From an uncultured Amaricoccus sp. (GTDB lineage Bacteria > Pseudomonadota > Alphaproteobacteria > Rhodobacterales > Rhodobacteraceae): DNA of 6,466 bases. Where the stretch lies: assembly GCF_937858865.1 (NCBI RefSeq), contig NZ_CALLYO010000102.1, positions 1 through 6,466 of the forward strand, in the 5' to 3' direction. Shown here one piece after another: positions 1 through 5,678 of this stretch. A model generated the notes under the pieces. That model saw nothing but the letters and a program-made list of their open reading frames with translations, was not told the DNA's origin and did not search any database. The position numbers and the translations under genes were made by a program. Positions within the stretch are counted from its first letter, which is position 1. Each line of letters opens with the position of its first letter.

Positions 1-1
1 C

Positions 2-967
2 GACCTGCAGACCGGCCAGGCGCGGCTCAGCTTCGGCGTCCCCGACCTCCTCGACGGCATCGAGGTCACCACCCTCGCCGTCGCCCTCTTCGCCGTCGGC
101 GAGGCGCTCAAGGTCGCGGCGACCCCGGTAGAGGGCGAGGAGAAGGTCGAGGCGGTCAAGGGCTCGGTCTGGATGACCCGCGAGGACTGGGCGCGCTCCT
201 GGAAGCCGTGGCTGCGCGGCACGGTGATCGGCTTCCCGATCGGCGCCATGCCGGCCGGCGGCGCCGAGATCGGCACCTTTCTCTCCTACTCGACCGAGAA
301 GGCGCTGGCGAAGCACCCGGAGGAATTCGGCAACGGCGCCATCGAGGGCGTCGCCGGCCCCGAGGCGGCGAACAACGCCTCCGCCGCCGGCACCCTCGTG
401 CCGCTCCTGACCCTCGGCCTGCCCACCTCGGCCACCGCCGCCATCATGCTCGCCGGCTTCCAGCAGTTCGGGCTGCAGCCGGGACCGCTCCTCTTCGTCA
501 ACAACGCCTCGCTGGTCTGGAGCCTGATCGCCAGCCTCCTCGTCGCCAACTTCATGCTGATCGTCCTGAACCTGCCGCTCGTCGGGCTCTGGGTTCGGCT
601 CCTCACCATCCCGAAGCCCTGGCTCTACGCCGGCATCCTGACCTTCGCCACCCTCGGCACCATCGGCGCCAACCCCTCGACGGTCGAGCTCGGCCTGCTC
701 CTCGCCTTCGGGCTCCTCGGCTACGGGATGCGCGCCTTCGGCTATCCGATCGCGCCGGTGGTCGTCGGGCTCATCCTCGGCCCGCTGGCCGAGCAGCAGC
801 TCCGCCGCGCGCTGGCGATCAGCCAGGGCGACCCCTCGGTGCTGGTGCACTCGCCGGTCGCCATCATCCTCTACCTCATCGCGGCGACGGCGCTCCTCCT
901 GCCGATCTTCCTCCGCCTGCGCGGCAAGGGCCAGGTGCTCGCTCAGCTGTCGTCAGACGAGGACTGA
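2..967 (+). CDS. TctA-family tripartite tricarboxylate transporter permease, C-terminal part (5' truncated by window)
   Basis: This is the large multi-membrane-span subunit of a TctABC-type (TTT) secondary transporter, which takes up citrate or other carboxylates with a periplasmic binding protein (TctC) and a small membrane subunit (TctB). Reading frame 2 is open from the first base to TGA at 965-967, giving 321 residues. Family members are about 500 residues, so roughly 180 N-terminal residues lie outside. The family signature is clear: a glycine-rich membrane loop ([14 protein letters not shown], about residues 80-93), then [18 protein letters not shown] (about 109-127) and the second conserved loop [10 protein letters not shown] (about 138-147). 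Several long hydrophobic helices follow, and the end is a short acidic cytoplasmic tail. The loops read PAGG and LPTS where many TctA proteins have PGxG and xPGS; I believe this is a subclade variant. TctB and TctC, if linked, lie to the left. The substrate cannot be read from the sequence. An internal ATG at 173 is not the real start, because homology continues upstream of it. Confidence 0.93.
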   Translation, partial: DLQTGQARLSFGVPDLLDGIEVTTLAVALFAVGEALKVAATPVEGEEKVEAVKGSVWMTREDWARSWKPWLRGTVIGFPIGAMPAGGAEIGTFLSYSTEKALAKHPEEFGNGAIEGVAGPEAANNASAAGTLVPLLTLGLPTSATAAIMLAGFQQFGLQPGPLLFVNNASLVWSLIASLLVANFMLIVLNLPLVGLWVRLLTIPKPWLYAGILTFATLGTIGANPSTVELGLLLAFGLLGYGMRAFGYPIAPVVVGLILGPLAEQQLRRALAISQGDPSVLVHSPVAIILYLIAATALLLPIFLRLRGKGQVLAQLSSDED

Positions 968-1004
968 ACCGCGCCGCCGTCGCTGGATTTGCCCCCGGAG
1001 CCGG

Positions 1005-1172
1005 TCAGCCGTGGCCGATCGACATGTAGTCGCGCGGGTAAATGCCGAGCTCGCGGGCGTCGATCGGCTTCGACTCCTCCCCGGGCTTGCCCGGCGCGAA
1101 GAACGCCCGGACGAGCTCCAGGGCGCGCTCCCACCAGGTGGGACGGTGGCTCAGGTCGGTGATGGCAGTCAT
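1005..1172 (-). CDS. small hypothetical protein A (55 aa), second of a tandem pair
   Basis: I do not recognise this gene with certainty. It encodes 55 residues starting MTAITDLSHR, with a tryptophan-containing amphipathic segment (WWERALELVRAFF, 13-25), a Pro/Gly/charged linker (27-36) and a C-terminal motif DARELGIYPRDYMSIGHG (38-55). There is no signal peptide or convincing membrane helix. The start at 1172 is chosen because AAAGGA (plus-strand 1180-1185) lies 7 nt upstream; an in-frame ATG at 1274 would overlap the upstream gene and has no such site. The gene follows small protein B after 43 bp and is probably co-transcribed with it. It ends 37 bp from the convergent transporter gene. Its last 18 residues align without gaps with those of protein B (D38, LGI 42-44, P46, aromatic 49, IG 52-53), suggesting related small proteins. 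The motif loosely recalls the DUF1127 C-terminal signature, but that assignment is inference. Confidence 0.7.
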   Translation of the reverse strand: MTAITDLSHRPTWWERALELVRAFFAPGKPGEESKPIDARELGIYPRDYMSIGHG

Positions 1173-1179
1173 GGTCAAA

Positions 1180-1185
1180 TCCTTT
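1180..1185 (-). promoter_or_regulatory. ribosome binding site of small protein A
   Basis: On the minus strand this reads AAAGGA, with 7 nt before the ATG at 1172. It decides between that start and the longer in-frame ATG at 1274. Confidence 0.7.
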
Positions 1186-1215
1186 CGTATCCGTGGCGGC
1201 AGTCGCCGCCCGAAG

Positions 1216-1383
1216 TCACGCGCGCCCGATCGCCGCAAAGGCGGCGGGGCTGATCCCGAGGCGCGCGAGATCATATGCCGCCGGCATCCGGCCGGCGTTG
1301 ACGGCGCTCACGACACGCCCGGCGCTCGCAAGCGTCCTGCAGAAGTCAGCCATGCGGCTGGCGAAAGCGTGGCGGCGGGTCAT
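1216..1383 (-). CDS. small DUF1127-like protein B (55 aa), first of a tandem pair
   Basis: The product is a 55-residue basic protein starting MTRRHAFASR. Residues 8-30 form a likely amphipathic helix (ASRMADFCRTLASAGRVVSAVNA). The C-terminus LARLGISPAAFAAIGRA (39-55) resembles the short LxxLGI/DIGL-type tail of alphaproteobacterial DUF1127-like small proteins. Some DUF1127 proteins of Rhodobacter bind RNA and are stress-induced; whether that applies here is unknown. The start at 1383 is preferred over the in-frame ATG at 1401 because AAGGA (plus-strand 1393-1397) sits 9 nt upstream of 1383 and would lie inside the longer version. The gene lies 125 bp after the thrS stop in the same direction. 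That gap holds a candidate promoter and a hairpin, so it may be transcribed separately from thrS. The next gene has the same length and a colinear tail. Alternative: an unrelated Rhodobacterales small hypothetical family. Confidence 0.7.
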   Translation of the reverse strand: MTRRHAFASRMADFCRTLASAGRVVSAVNAGRMPAAYDLARLGISPAAFAAIGRA

Positions 1384-1392
1384 TTGCTTCGG

Positions 1393-1397
1393 TCCTT
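1393..1397 (-). promoter_or_regulatory. ribosome binding site of small protein B
   Basis: The minus strand reads AAGGA, 9 nt before the ATG at 1383. This supports 1383 rather than 1401 as the start. Confidence 0.55.
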
Positions 1398-1404
1398 GCA
1401 TCTA

Positions 1405-1429
1405 CGAGGCCGGCAACCTGCTGGCCTCG
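1405..1429 (-). promoter_or_regulatory. leader hairpin upstream of the small-protein pair
   Basis: CGAGGCC (1405-1411) and GGCCTCG (1423-1429) form a perfect 7-bp inverted repeat with an 11-nt loop. The hairpin lies 7 bp upstream of the ribosome binding site of protein B. Its outer edge coincides with the +1 predicted from the candidate promoter at 1436-1464, so the mRNA would begin with this structure. It has no U-tract on the transcribed strand, so it is unlikely to be a terminator. A role in mRNA stability or translation control is inference. Confidence 0.45.
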
Positions 1430-1435
1430 CTGAAG

Positions 1436-1464
1436 ATTTGGGGACGCCGCCCGGGTTTTGCCAG
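1436..1464 (-). promoter_or_regulatory. candidate RpoH-type (heat-shock sigma) promoter for the small-protein pair
   Basis: On the minus strand, CTGGCAA (plus-strand 1458-1464) is followed after 14 bp by CCCCAAAT (1436-1443). The known sigma-32 consensus is about CTTGAAA, 13-17 bp, CCCCATNT, so the match is 5/7 and 7/8. Predicted transcription starts near 1429-1430, giving a leader of about 47 nt. Heat-shock sigma control would fit the stress regulation known for some DUF1127 operons in Rhodobacter. The match could be chance in GC-rich DNA. Confidence 0.35.
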
Positions 1465-1501
1465 ACCCTGCCGGCGCAACCCCGCCATGACCCTGGCGCA
1501 A
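1461..1501. repeat. imperfect direct repeat in the thrS-small protein gap
   Basis: The two copies are CCAGACCCTGCCGGCGCAA (1461-1479) and CCATGACCCTGGCGCAA (1485-1501), separated by 5 bp. They share CCA, GACCCT and GGCGCAA and differ by a 1-bp and a 3-bp indel. The first copy overlaps the candidate -35 element at 1458-1464. It could be a binding site for a regulator or a chance duplication. Confidence 0.4.
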
Positions 1502-1502
1502 G

Positions 1503-1522
1503 CCGACCTCAGCGCAGGTCGG
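1503..1522 (-). terminator. hairpin overlapping the thrS stop codon (weak terminator candidate)
   Basis: CCGACCT (1503-1509) and AGGTCGG (1516-1522) form a perfect 7-bp stem with a 6-nt loop, and the thrS stop codon (1509-1511) lies at the stem-loop border. On the transcribed minus strand the stem is followed by CTTGCGCC rather than a U-run, so intrinsic termination would be poor. It may instead stabilise the 3' end of the mRNA, or allow read-through into the small proteins. Confidence 0.3.
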
Positions 1523-3500
1523 GCGGGACAGCCTCCAGCCCGAGCTCGGCGACGGCCGCGTCGAGCGCCGCCACCCGGCTCCCCTGCTCGCCCAGCCGCC
1601 GGATCGAGACGGTCCGCTCCTCGACCTCGCGGCCGCCGACGGCGAGGATGACCGGCACCTTGGCGAGGCTGTGCTCGCGGACCTTGTAGTTGATCTTCTC
1701 GTTGCGAAGGTCCGCCTCCGCCCTGAGCCCGCGCTCCCGAAGCGCAGCCACCACCTCCTCGGCATAGGCGTTCGCCTCCGAGACGATCGGCGCGACCACG
1801 ACCTGCCGCGGCGCCAGCCAGAGCGGGAAGCGCCCGGCATAATGCTCGATCAGAAGCCCGATGAACCGCTCGAACGTCCCGAAGACCGCCCGGTGCAGCA
1901 TCACCGGCCGGTGCCGCGCCCCGTCCTCGCCGACATAGGTGGCATCGAGCCGCTCCGGCAGCACGTAGTCGAGCTGGAAGGTGCCGGCCTGCCAGGTCCG
2001 CCCGATGGCGTCGGTCAGGTGGAACTCGAGCTTCGGCCCGTAGAACGCCCCCTCGCCGGGCGCATAGTCGAATTCGAGCCCGTTCGCCTCCAGCGCCTGC
2101 GCCAGCGCTTCCTCGGCGCGGTTCCAGGTCGCGTCGTCCCCGGCGCGCTGGTCGGGCCGGGTGGCCAGCTTGTAGGCGATCTCGGTCATGCCCATGTGGC
2201 CGTAGACCCGGGCGAAGAGGTCGAGGAAGCGCCGCGTCTCCTCGAAGATCTGGTCCTCGCGGCAGAAGATGTGCGCATCGTCCTGCGTCATCTGCCGCAC
2301 CCGCATCAGCCCGTGCAGCGCGCCATGCGCCTCGTTCCGGTGGCAGCAGCCGAACTCGGCCATCCTGAGCGGCAGGTCGCGGTAGGACTTCGTCCCCTGC
2401 TTGAAGATCTGGATGTGGCCGGGGCAGTTCATCGGCTTCAGCGCCATCAGCTCGGCCTTGCCGGAGAGGACCGGCCCCTCCTCCTCGGTCGAGGGGATCT
2501 CGTCCGGCACCACGAACATGTTCTCGCGGAACTTGCCCCAGTGCCCCGACTGCACCCAGAGCGCCGAGTCGAGCAACTGCGGCGTCTTCACCTCGACATA
2601 GCCGTCGGCGTCGAGCTGGCGGCGGATATAGGCCTCGAGCACCCGCCAGATGACGAAGCCGTTCGGGTGCCAGAAGACCGACCCCTGCGCCTCCTGCTGC
2701 AGGTGGAAGAGGTCCATCTCCTTGCCGAGCCGGCGGTGGTCGCGCTTCTGCGCCTCCTCGAGCTGGTGCAGATAGGCGTCGAGATCCGCCTTCGTCCGGA
2801 AGGCGACGCCGTAGATCCGCTGCAGCATCGCCCGCCGCGAGTCGCCGCGCCAGTAGGCCCCGGCGATCGACATGAGCTTGAAGGCGTCCGCCGGCACCTG
2901 CCCGGTGTTGGCGAGATGCGGGCCGCGGCAGAGGTCCTGCCAGTGCCCGTGCCAGTACATCCGGACCGGATCGGCCTCGGGGATCGCCTCGACGAGCTCG
3001 ACCTTGTAGGGCTCGCCCAGCGCCTCGTAGTGGCGGATGGCGCGGTCGCGCTCCCAGACCTCGGTCCTCACCGGATCGCGCGCGGCGATGATCTGCCGCA
3101 TCCGCGCGCTGATCGCCTCGAGGTCCTCGGGCGTGAACGGCTCCCGGCGGTCGAAATCGTAGTACCAGCCGTTCTCGATCACCGGCCCGATCGTGACCTT
3201 CACGTCCGGCCAGAGCTCCTGCACCGCCCGCGCCATGATGTGCGCCGCATCGTGGCGGATGAGCTCGAGCGCCGGCGCCTCGTCCTTCGCGGTGACGACC
3301 GAGAGCTGCACGTCCTTCTCGATCGGCTGCGACAGGTCGGAGAGCCGCCCGTCGAGGGTGACGGCGAGCGCGGCCCTGGCCAGCGATTTCGAGATGTCGG
3401 CGGCCACGTCCGCGCCGGTCGTGCCGGCGGGAAAGGTGCGGACCGCGCCGTCGGGGAGGGTGACGGCCACCTCCCGGATTCCGGATGCGAGGTCGCTCAT
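1509..3500 (-). CDS. thrS: threonine--tRNA ligase (ThrRS)
   Basis: This cytoplasmic class II synthetase charges tRNA-Thr with threonine. It is complete at 663 residues (the E. coli enzyme has 642). Domain order: TGS domain (about 8-71), editing domain with HDAAH (H83, H87) and CRGPH (C191, H195) for removal of mischarged serine, catalytic core (about 255-560), and C-terminal anticodon-binding domain (about 563-655). Catalytic zinc ligands are visible as C359 in MNCPGH, H410 in DDAHIF and H536 in MLHRAVFG; each is offset by 25 from E. coli C334, H385 and H511. Class II motif 2 reads [18 protein letters not shown], where E. coli has NEPSG, a mild variation. Motif 3 is [15 protein letters not shown]. 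The start is fixed by AAAGGAGG 7 nt upstream. It is divergent from the hydrolase gene. The leader can form a tRNA-Thr anticodon-like hairpin, which suggests translational autocontrol (see separate entry). Confidence 0.98.
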   Translation of the reverse strand: MSDLASGIREVAVTLPDGAVRTFPAGTTGADVAADISKSLARAALAVTLDGRLSDLSQPIEKDVQLSVVTAKDEAPALELIRHDAAHIMARAVQELWPDVKVTIGPVIENGWYYDFDRREPFTPEDLEAISARMRQIIAARDPVRTEVWERDRAIRHYEALGEPYKVELVEAIPEADPVRMYWHGHWQDLCRGPHLANTGQVPADAFKLMSIAGAYWRGDSRRAMLQRIYGVAFRTKADLDAYLHQLEEAQKRDHRRLGKEMDLFHLQQEAQGSVFWHPNGFVIWRVLEAYIRRQLDADGYVEVKTPQLLDSALWVQSGHWGKFRENMFVVPDEIPSTEEEGPVLSGKAELMALKPMNCPGHIQIFKQGTKSYRDLPLRMAEFGCCHRNEAHGALHGLMRVRQMTQDDAHIFCREDQIFEETRRFLDLFARVYGHMGMTEIAYKLATRPDQRAGDDATWNRAEEALAQALEANGLEFDYAPGEGAFYGPKLEFHLTDAIGRTWQAGTFQLDYVLPERLDATYVGEDGARHRPVMLHRAVFGTFERFIGLLIEHYAGRFPLWLAPRQVVVAPIVSEANAYAEEVVAALRERGLRAEADLRNEKINYKVREHSLAKVPVILAVGGREVEERTVSIRRLGEQGSRVAALDAAVAELGLEAVPPDLR

Positions 3501-3507
3501 CGTCTCT

Positions 3508-3515
3508 CCTCCTTT
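3508..3515 (-). promoter_or_regulatory. strong Shine-Dalgarno of thrS
   Basis: The minus strand reads AAAGGAGG, 7 nt before the ATG at 3500. It fixes the thrS start. It lies 6 nt downstream of the anticodon-like hairpin at 3522-3538, so a protein bound there could block ribosome access. Confidence 0.88.
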
Positions 3516-3521
3516 GGGTTC

Positions 3522-3538
3522 GGCGCCTACGGCACGCC
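3522..3538 (-). promoter_or_regulatory. candidate tRNA-Thr anticodon-arm mimic in the thrS leader
   Basis: On the minus strand GGCGU (3538-3534) pairs with GCGCC (3526-3522), with one U-G closing pair, around the 7-nt loop GCCGUAG (3533-3527). Loop positions 3-5 are CGU (3531-3529), one of the threonine anticodons, followed by A as at tRNA position 37. Loop position 2 is C, whereas tRNAs have U33. The CGU sits at -31 to -29 from the ATG, directly upstream of the Shine-Dalgarno. E. coli thrS is known to be repressed by its own product binding an anticodon-arm-like hairpin in the same place. The structure is seen in the sequence; the function is inferred by analogy and could be coincidence. Confidence 0.35.
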
Positions 3539-3556
3539 CGGGTCTCAGGGAACCTC

Positions 3557-3585
3557 GCGCTAAGCCCGCCGCCGGACGCTGTCAA
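3557..3585 (-). promoter_or_regulatory. candidate thrS promoter
   Basis: The minus strand carries a perfect TTGACA (plus-strand 3580-3585). At 17 bp spacing the -10 position reads TAGCGC (3557-3562), a poor match. Predicted transcription starts near 3550, giving a leader of about 50 nt that contains the whole anticodon-like hairpin. The -35 is convincing and the -10 is not. Confidence 0.35.
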
Positions 3586-3625
3586 GCGGCTGGCGCGACG
3601 CGGGTCCGCGTTGCTATGAACGCGC

Positions 3626-4366
3626 ATGGACAGGACGACGCTCGAGCTTCCCGGCGGACGCCGCATCGCCTATCGCCGCAGCGACGGGCGCGGCCCGGGG
3701 GTGGTGTTCCTCGGCGGCTTCCGCTCCGACATGACCGGCACCAAGGCGCATTTCCTCGAAGCCTGGGCGCACGCCCGCGGCCAGGCCTACCTGCGCTTCG
3801 ACTATACCGGCCACGGCGCCTCCTCGGGCGACTTCGAGGCGCTCGGCGTCGGCGACTGGGCGCACGACGCGCGGGACGCGGTCCTGCGGCTGACCGAGGG
3901 CCCGCAGGTGCTGGTGGGCTCGAGCATGGGCGGCTGGATCGCACTCATCCTCGCCGGCTGGATGCCCGGCCGCATCGCCGGCCTCGTCGGCATCGCCGCC
4001 GCCCCCGACTTCACCGAGGACTCGATCTGGGCGGCCTTCGACGCCGACCAGCGGCGGCGGATCACGGAAGAGGGGCGGATCGAGCTGCCCTCCGACTACG
4101 ACGAGGTCCCCTACCCCATCACGCGCCGCCTGATCGAGGACGGCCGGCAGAACCTCGTCCTGCGCGGGCCGCTCGAGCTGCCCTTCCCGGTGCGCCTGCT
4201 GCACGGCACCGCCGACCGCGACGTCGACATCTCCGTGGCGCTCCGGCTCCTCGCCCACGCCACCGGCCCCGACATCCGCCTGACGCTGGTCAAGGACGCC
4301 GACCACCGCTTCAGCTCGCCGGAGAACCTCGAGCTCCTCGCCGAGACGATCGAGGGAATTCTCTAG
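3626..4366 (+). CDS. alpha/beta hydrolase, ABHD10-like serine esterase/thioesterase
   Basis: The product is a 246-residue soluble alpha/beta-hydrolase without a signal peptide. Nucleophile elbow GSSMGG places Ser100; the acid is Asp197 in HGTADRDV and the base His227 in KDADHRFS, in the expected order. The oxyanion region is LGGFRSDMTGTKA (29-41), followed by LRFDYTGHGASSG (56-68). This layout, including GSSxGGW, RLLHGxxD and DHR near the C-terminus, closely recalls human ABHD10, a mitochondrial depalmitoylase and acyl-glucuronide esterase. The likeness is from memory. The bacterial substrate is unknown; thioester or carboxyl ester hydrolysis is the safe call. The start at 3626 is the earliest possible ATG, because an in-frame TGA lies at 3617-3619. 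No Shine-Dalgarno is visible, so translation may be weak or leaderless. The gene is divergent from thrS over 125 bp, where I see no clear plus-strand promoter, and convergent with the DUF465 gene. Confidence 0.9.
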   Translation: MDRTTLELPGGRRIAYRRSDGRGPGVVFLGGFRSDMTGTKAHFLEAWAHARGQAYLRFDYTGHGASSGDFEALGVGDWAHDARDAVLRLTEGPQVLVGSSMGGWIALILAGWMPGRIAGLVGIAAAPDFTEDSIWAAFDADQRRRITEEGRIELPSDYDEVPYPITRRLIEDGRQNLVLRGPLELPFPVRLLHGTADRDVDISVALRLLAHATGPDIRLTLVKDADHRFSSPENLELLAETIEGIL

Positions 4367-4565
4367 ACGGCGCCCGCCGCCGAAATCCCGACAATTTTCC
4401 GCAGCATGGGCGCCGCGCCTGGATCGTGCGCGCTTCCGTGCATCGAACGATTGCCGATAAACCCTTGCGGCAGCCGGCCATCGCGGCCCGATTCGCGCCC
4501 GTCAGGCGGACACGAAAAGGCCGGCCGCGAGGCCGGCCCGTGGACCCCGCGCGGGTCGCCGGCGT
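4367..4565. other. convergent intergenic gap (199 bp)
   Basis: This gap lies between the hydrolase and the DUF465 gene. Its right part holds the minus-strand terminator at 4515-4538 and a weak inverted repeat GACCC/GGGTC (4543-4547 and 4553-4557). I see no coding signal, no repeat, and no convincing U-tailed terminator for the hydrolase in 4367-4510. Confidence 0.6.
4515..4538 (-). terminator. rho-independent terminator of the DUF465 gene
   Basis: Two GGCCGGCC blocks (4519-4526 and 4531-4538) form a perfect 8-bp G+C stem with a 4-nt loop. On the minus strand this is followed directly by TTTT (4518-4515). It begins 27 nt after the DUF465 stop codon. On the plus strand no U-run follows, so it works mainly for the minus strand. 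Confidence 0.8.
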
Positions 4566-4736
4566 TCAGCCCCCGGCGGTGAGCCGCTCGATCTCTTCCT
4601 TGAGATACAGCTTCTTGAGCTTGAGTTGCTTGATGCTCAGGTCATCGCTGGCAGGCCTGCGCTGCTCTTCCTCGATGATCTCCGAGAGGGCCTGATGCTT
4701 CTTGCGAAGCTCGCTCAGGTGGGAACTCACGCTCAT
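4566..4736 (-). CDS. DUF465/YdcH-family small coiled-coil protein (56 aa)
   Basis: The product has 56 residues starting MSVSSHLSEL. It is highly charged and helical: SHLSELRKKHQALSEIIEEEQRR (5-27), a short break PASDD (28-32), then a Lys/Leu-rich helix SIKQLKLKKLYLKEEIERL (34-52). The helix-break-helix layout with the L-K-x-x-K-L-x-L-K-x-E-I pattern is characteristic of DUF465 (YdcH) proteins, which are widespread in proteobacteria; no biochemical role is established that I know of. AGGAGG (4743-4748) lies 6 nt before the ATG at 4736 and decides this start over the in-frame ATG at 4781. The gene has its own promoter (4772-4800) and a strong terminator, so it looks like a self-contained unit downstream of the transporter gene. 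Confidence 0.9.
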   Translation of the reverse strand: MSVSSHLSELRKKHQALSEIIEEEQRRPASDDLSIKQLKLKKLYLKEEIERLTAGG

Positions 4737-4742
4737 TCCGTG

Positions 4743-4748
4743 CCTCCT
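4743..4748 (-). promoter_or_regulatory. Shine-Dalgarno of the DUF465 gene
   Basis: The minus strand reads AGGAGG, 6 nt before the ATG at 4736. It excludes the upstream in-frame ATG at 4781, which lies inside the promoter. Confidence 0.85.
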
Positions 4749-4771
4749 GCTCCATTGCCATCGACCGTCGA

Positions 4772-4800
4772 AGTAAAGCATGGAAACCCACGCCTGTCAC
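4772..4800 (-). promoter_or_regulatory. sigma-70-type promoter of the DUF465 gene
   Basis: The minus strand carries GTGACA (plus-strand 4795-4800; 5/6 match to TTGACA), 17 bp of spacing, and TTTACT (4772-4777; 4/6 match to TATAAT). The -35 overlaps the stop codon of the upstream transporter gene (4797-4799). Predicted transcription starts near 4765, leaving a leader of about 29 nt with the Shine-Dalgarno. Confidence 0.6.
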
Positions 4801-5678
4801 GCAAACCGCACCCGCACCGCGAGCGCCTGACGCGCCCGTGACCCCGCCGCCGGAACCAGCGCCACGAGCCCGCCGGCGACGATCGCGAGCAGCCCGAGGG
4901 CGCCGCCCCGGTCGACCGTCTCGCCGAAGAAGAGGAAGCCGGCGACGGTCGCGGTCACGAGGTTGAAATAGAGGAAGGGCGCCAGCACGGCCGCATCGGC
5001 GCGCTGGTAGGCGGCGACGGTGAGGAAGTGACAGGCCGCCGAGCCCGCGCCCAGCCCGAGCGCGCCGAGGAGGAGCCCCGGTGTCGGTGACGGCAGGCCG
5101 CCGGCGAGGGCGAAGGGGGCCAGGAGCAGGGCGCCGAGGAGCGACTGCACCGCCAGCGTGGAAAGGGCGTCGGTCCGCGAGCGGGCGCCGCGGGTGGCGG
5201 CGAGATAGGTGCCGAGCAGCGCCCCGCCGAGGAGCGCGAACAGGCAGCCGGGCTCGAGCCCCGCCTCGGGGCGGAGCAGGAGCGCGGCGCCGGCGCAGCT
5301 GATCGCGGCGCCGGCCAGGCGGGGCGCGGTGGGCGGCTCGCGCCAGACGAGGATGCCGAGCAGGCCCGAGACGATCGGCGCGACGAGGAAGCCGCCCACG
5401 GCCTTCGCCATCGGGACCATGCCGAGCGCGGCGATGAGCGCGGTCATCGCCGCGACGAGGAGGGCGGTGCGCAGGAGCTGCCCGGCACGGTCGCCCTCGG
5501 GCACGACGATGCGGCGGCCGCCGGCACGCGCCGCGAGGAGCGCGACCAGTCCGGCGCCGAGGTAGCGGAGGAAGGCGATCGTCATCGGGGTGTGATCGGC
5601 GGAGAGGACCTTGGCGACGCCGTCGACGGCAGGCGTCAGGAGCATCGCCAGGATCAGGAGGCCGGCCCCCACCCGCAT
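4797..5678 (-). CDS. EamA/DMT-family transporter (10 membrane helices)
   Basis: This inner-membrane protein of 293 residues belongs to the drug/metabolite transporter superfamily, which exports or exchanges small metabolites such as amino acids or nucleotide-like compounds; the substrate is not readable. It shows the two tandem EamA repeats, about residues 5-137 and 144-276, each with five hydrophobic helices. The first helix carries the common DGVAK motif (19-23), followed by an Arg-Tyr pair (RYLGAG, 38-43). The second repeat ends with the typical FFGETVDRGGALGLLAIVAGG pattern (about 251-271). The short C-terminus is basic. The start at 5678 has GGAGG and GAAGG sequences just upstream and overlaps the end of the methyltransferase gene by 25 bp, so translation is likely coupled in a two-gene operon. 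Some related DMT proteins import S-adenosylmethionine; the methyltransferase neighbour makes that tempting, but I see no specific evidence. Confidence 0.92.
   Translation of the reverse strand: MRVGAGLLILAMLLTPAVDGVAKVLSADHTPMTIAFLRYLGAGLVALLAARAGGRRIVVPEGDRAGQLLRTALLVAAMTALIAALGMVPMAKAVGGFLVAPIVSGLLGILVWREPPTAPRLAGAAISCAGAALLLRPEAGLEPGCLFALLGGALLGTYLAATRGARSRTDALSTLAVQSLLGALLLAPFALAGGLPSPTPGLLLGALGLGAGSAACHFLTVAAYQRADAAVLAPFLYFNLVTATVAGFLFFGETVDRGGALGLLAIVAGGLVALVPAAGSRARQALAVRVRFA

Noticed and set aside
1172..1274. Longer start (1274) for small protein A
   Set aside because: It would overlap protein B and lacks a ribosome binding site, whereas 1172 has AAAGGA at good spacing.
1449..1463. 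TGGCA sequence as a sigma-54 promoter
   Set aside because: No TTGC/GC-12 element occurs at the required spacing. The heat-shock-like reading fits better.
1671..3563. 630-codon open frame on the plus strand opposite thrS
   Set aside because: It mirrors thrS in a codon-complementary frame, is rich in Arg/Leu/Val/Pro low-complexity sequence and has no recognisable domain. Long antisense frames are expected in GC-rich genes.
3616..3625. ATG at 3616 as start of the hydrolase
   Set aside because: It is in a different frame from the hydrolase, and the hydrolase frame has a TGA at 3617-3619.
1402..3666. 754-codon minus-strand frame overlapping all of thrS
   Set aside because: It is an Arg/Ala/Gly/Pro-rich shifted-frame translation of thrS. 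The thrS frame carries all catalytic motifs.
4367..4510. Terminator for the hydrolase gene
   Set aside because: Only 4-bp GC stems are present near the stop, and the T-run near 4392 is not adjacent to a stem.
3193..4695. 500-codon plus-strand frame crossing the thrS promoter, the hydrolase and the DUF465 gene
   Set aside because: It spans intergenic DNA and three genes out of frame, and its composition is typical of shifted GC-rich frames.
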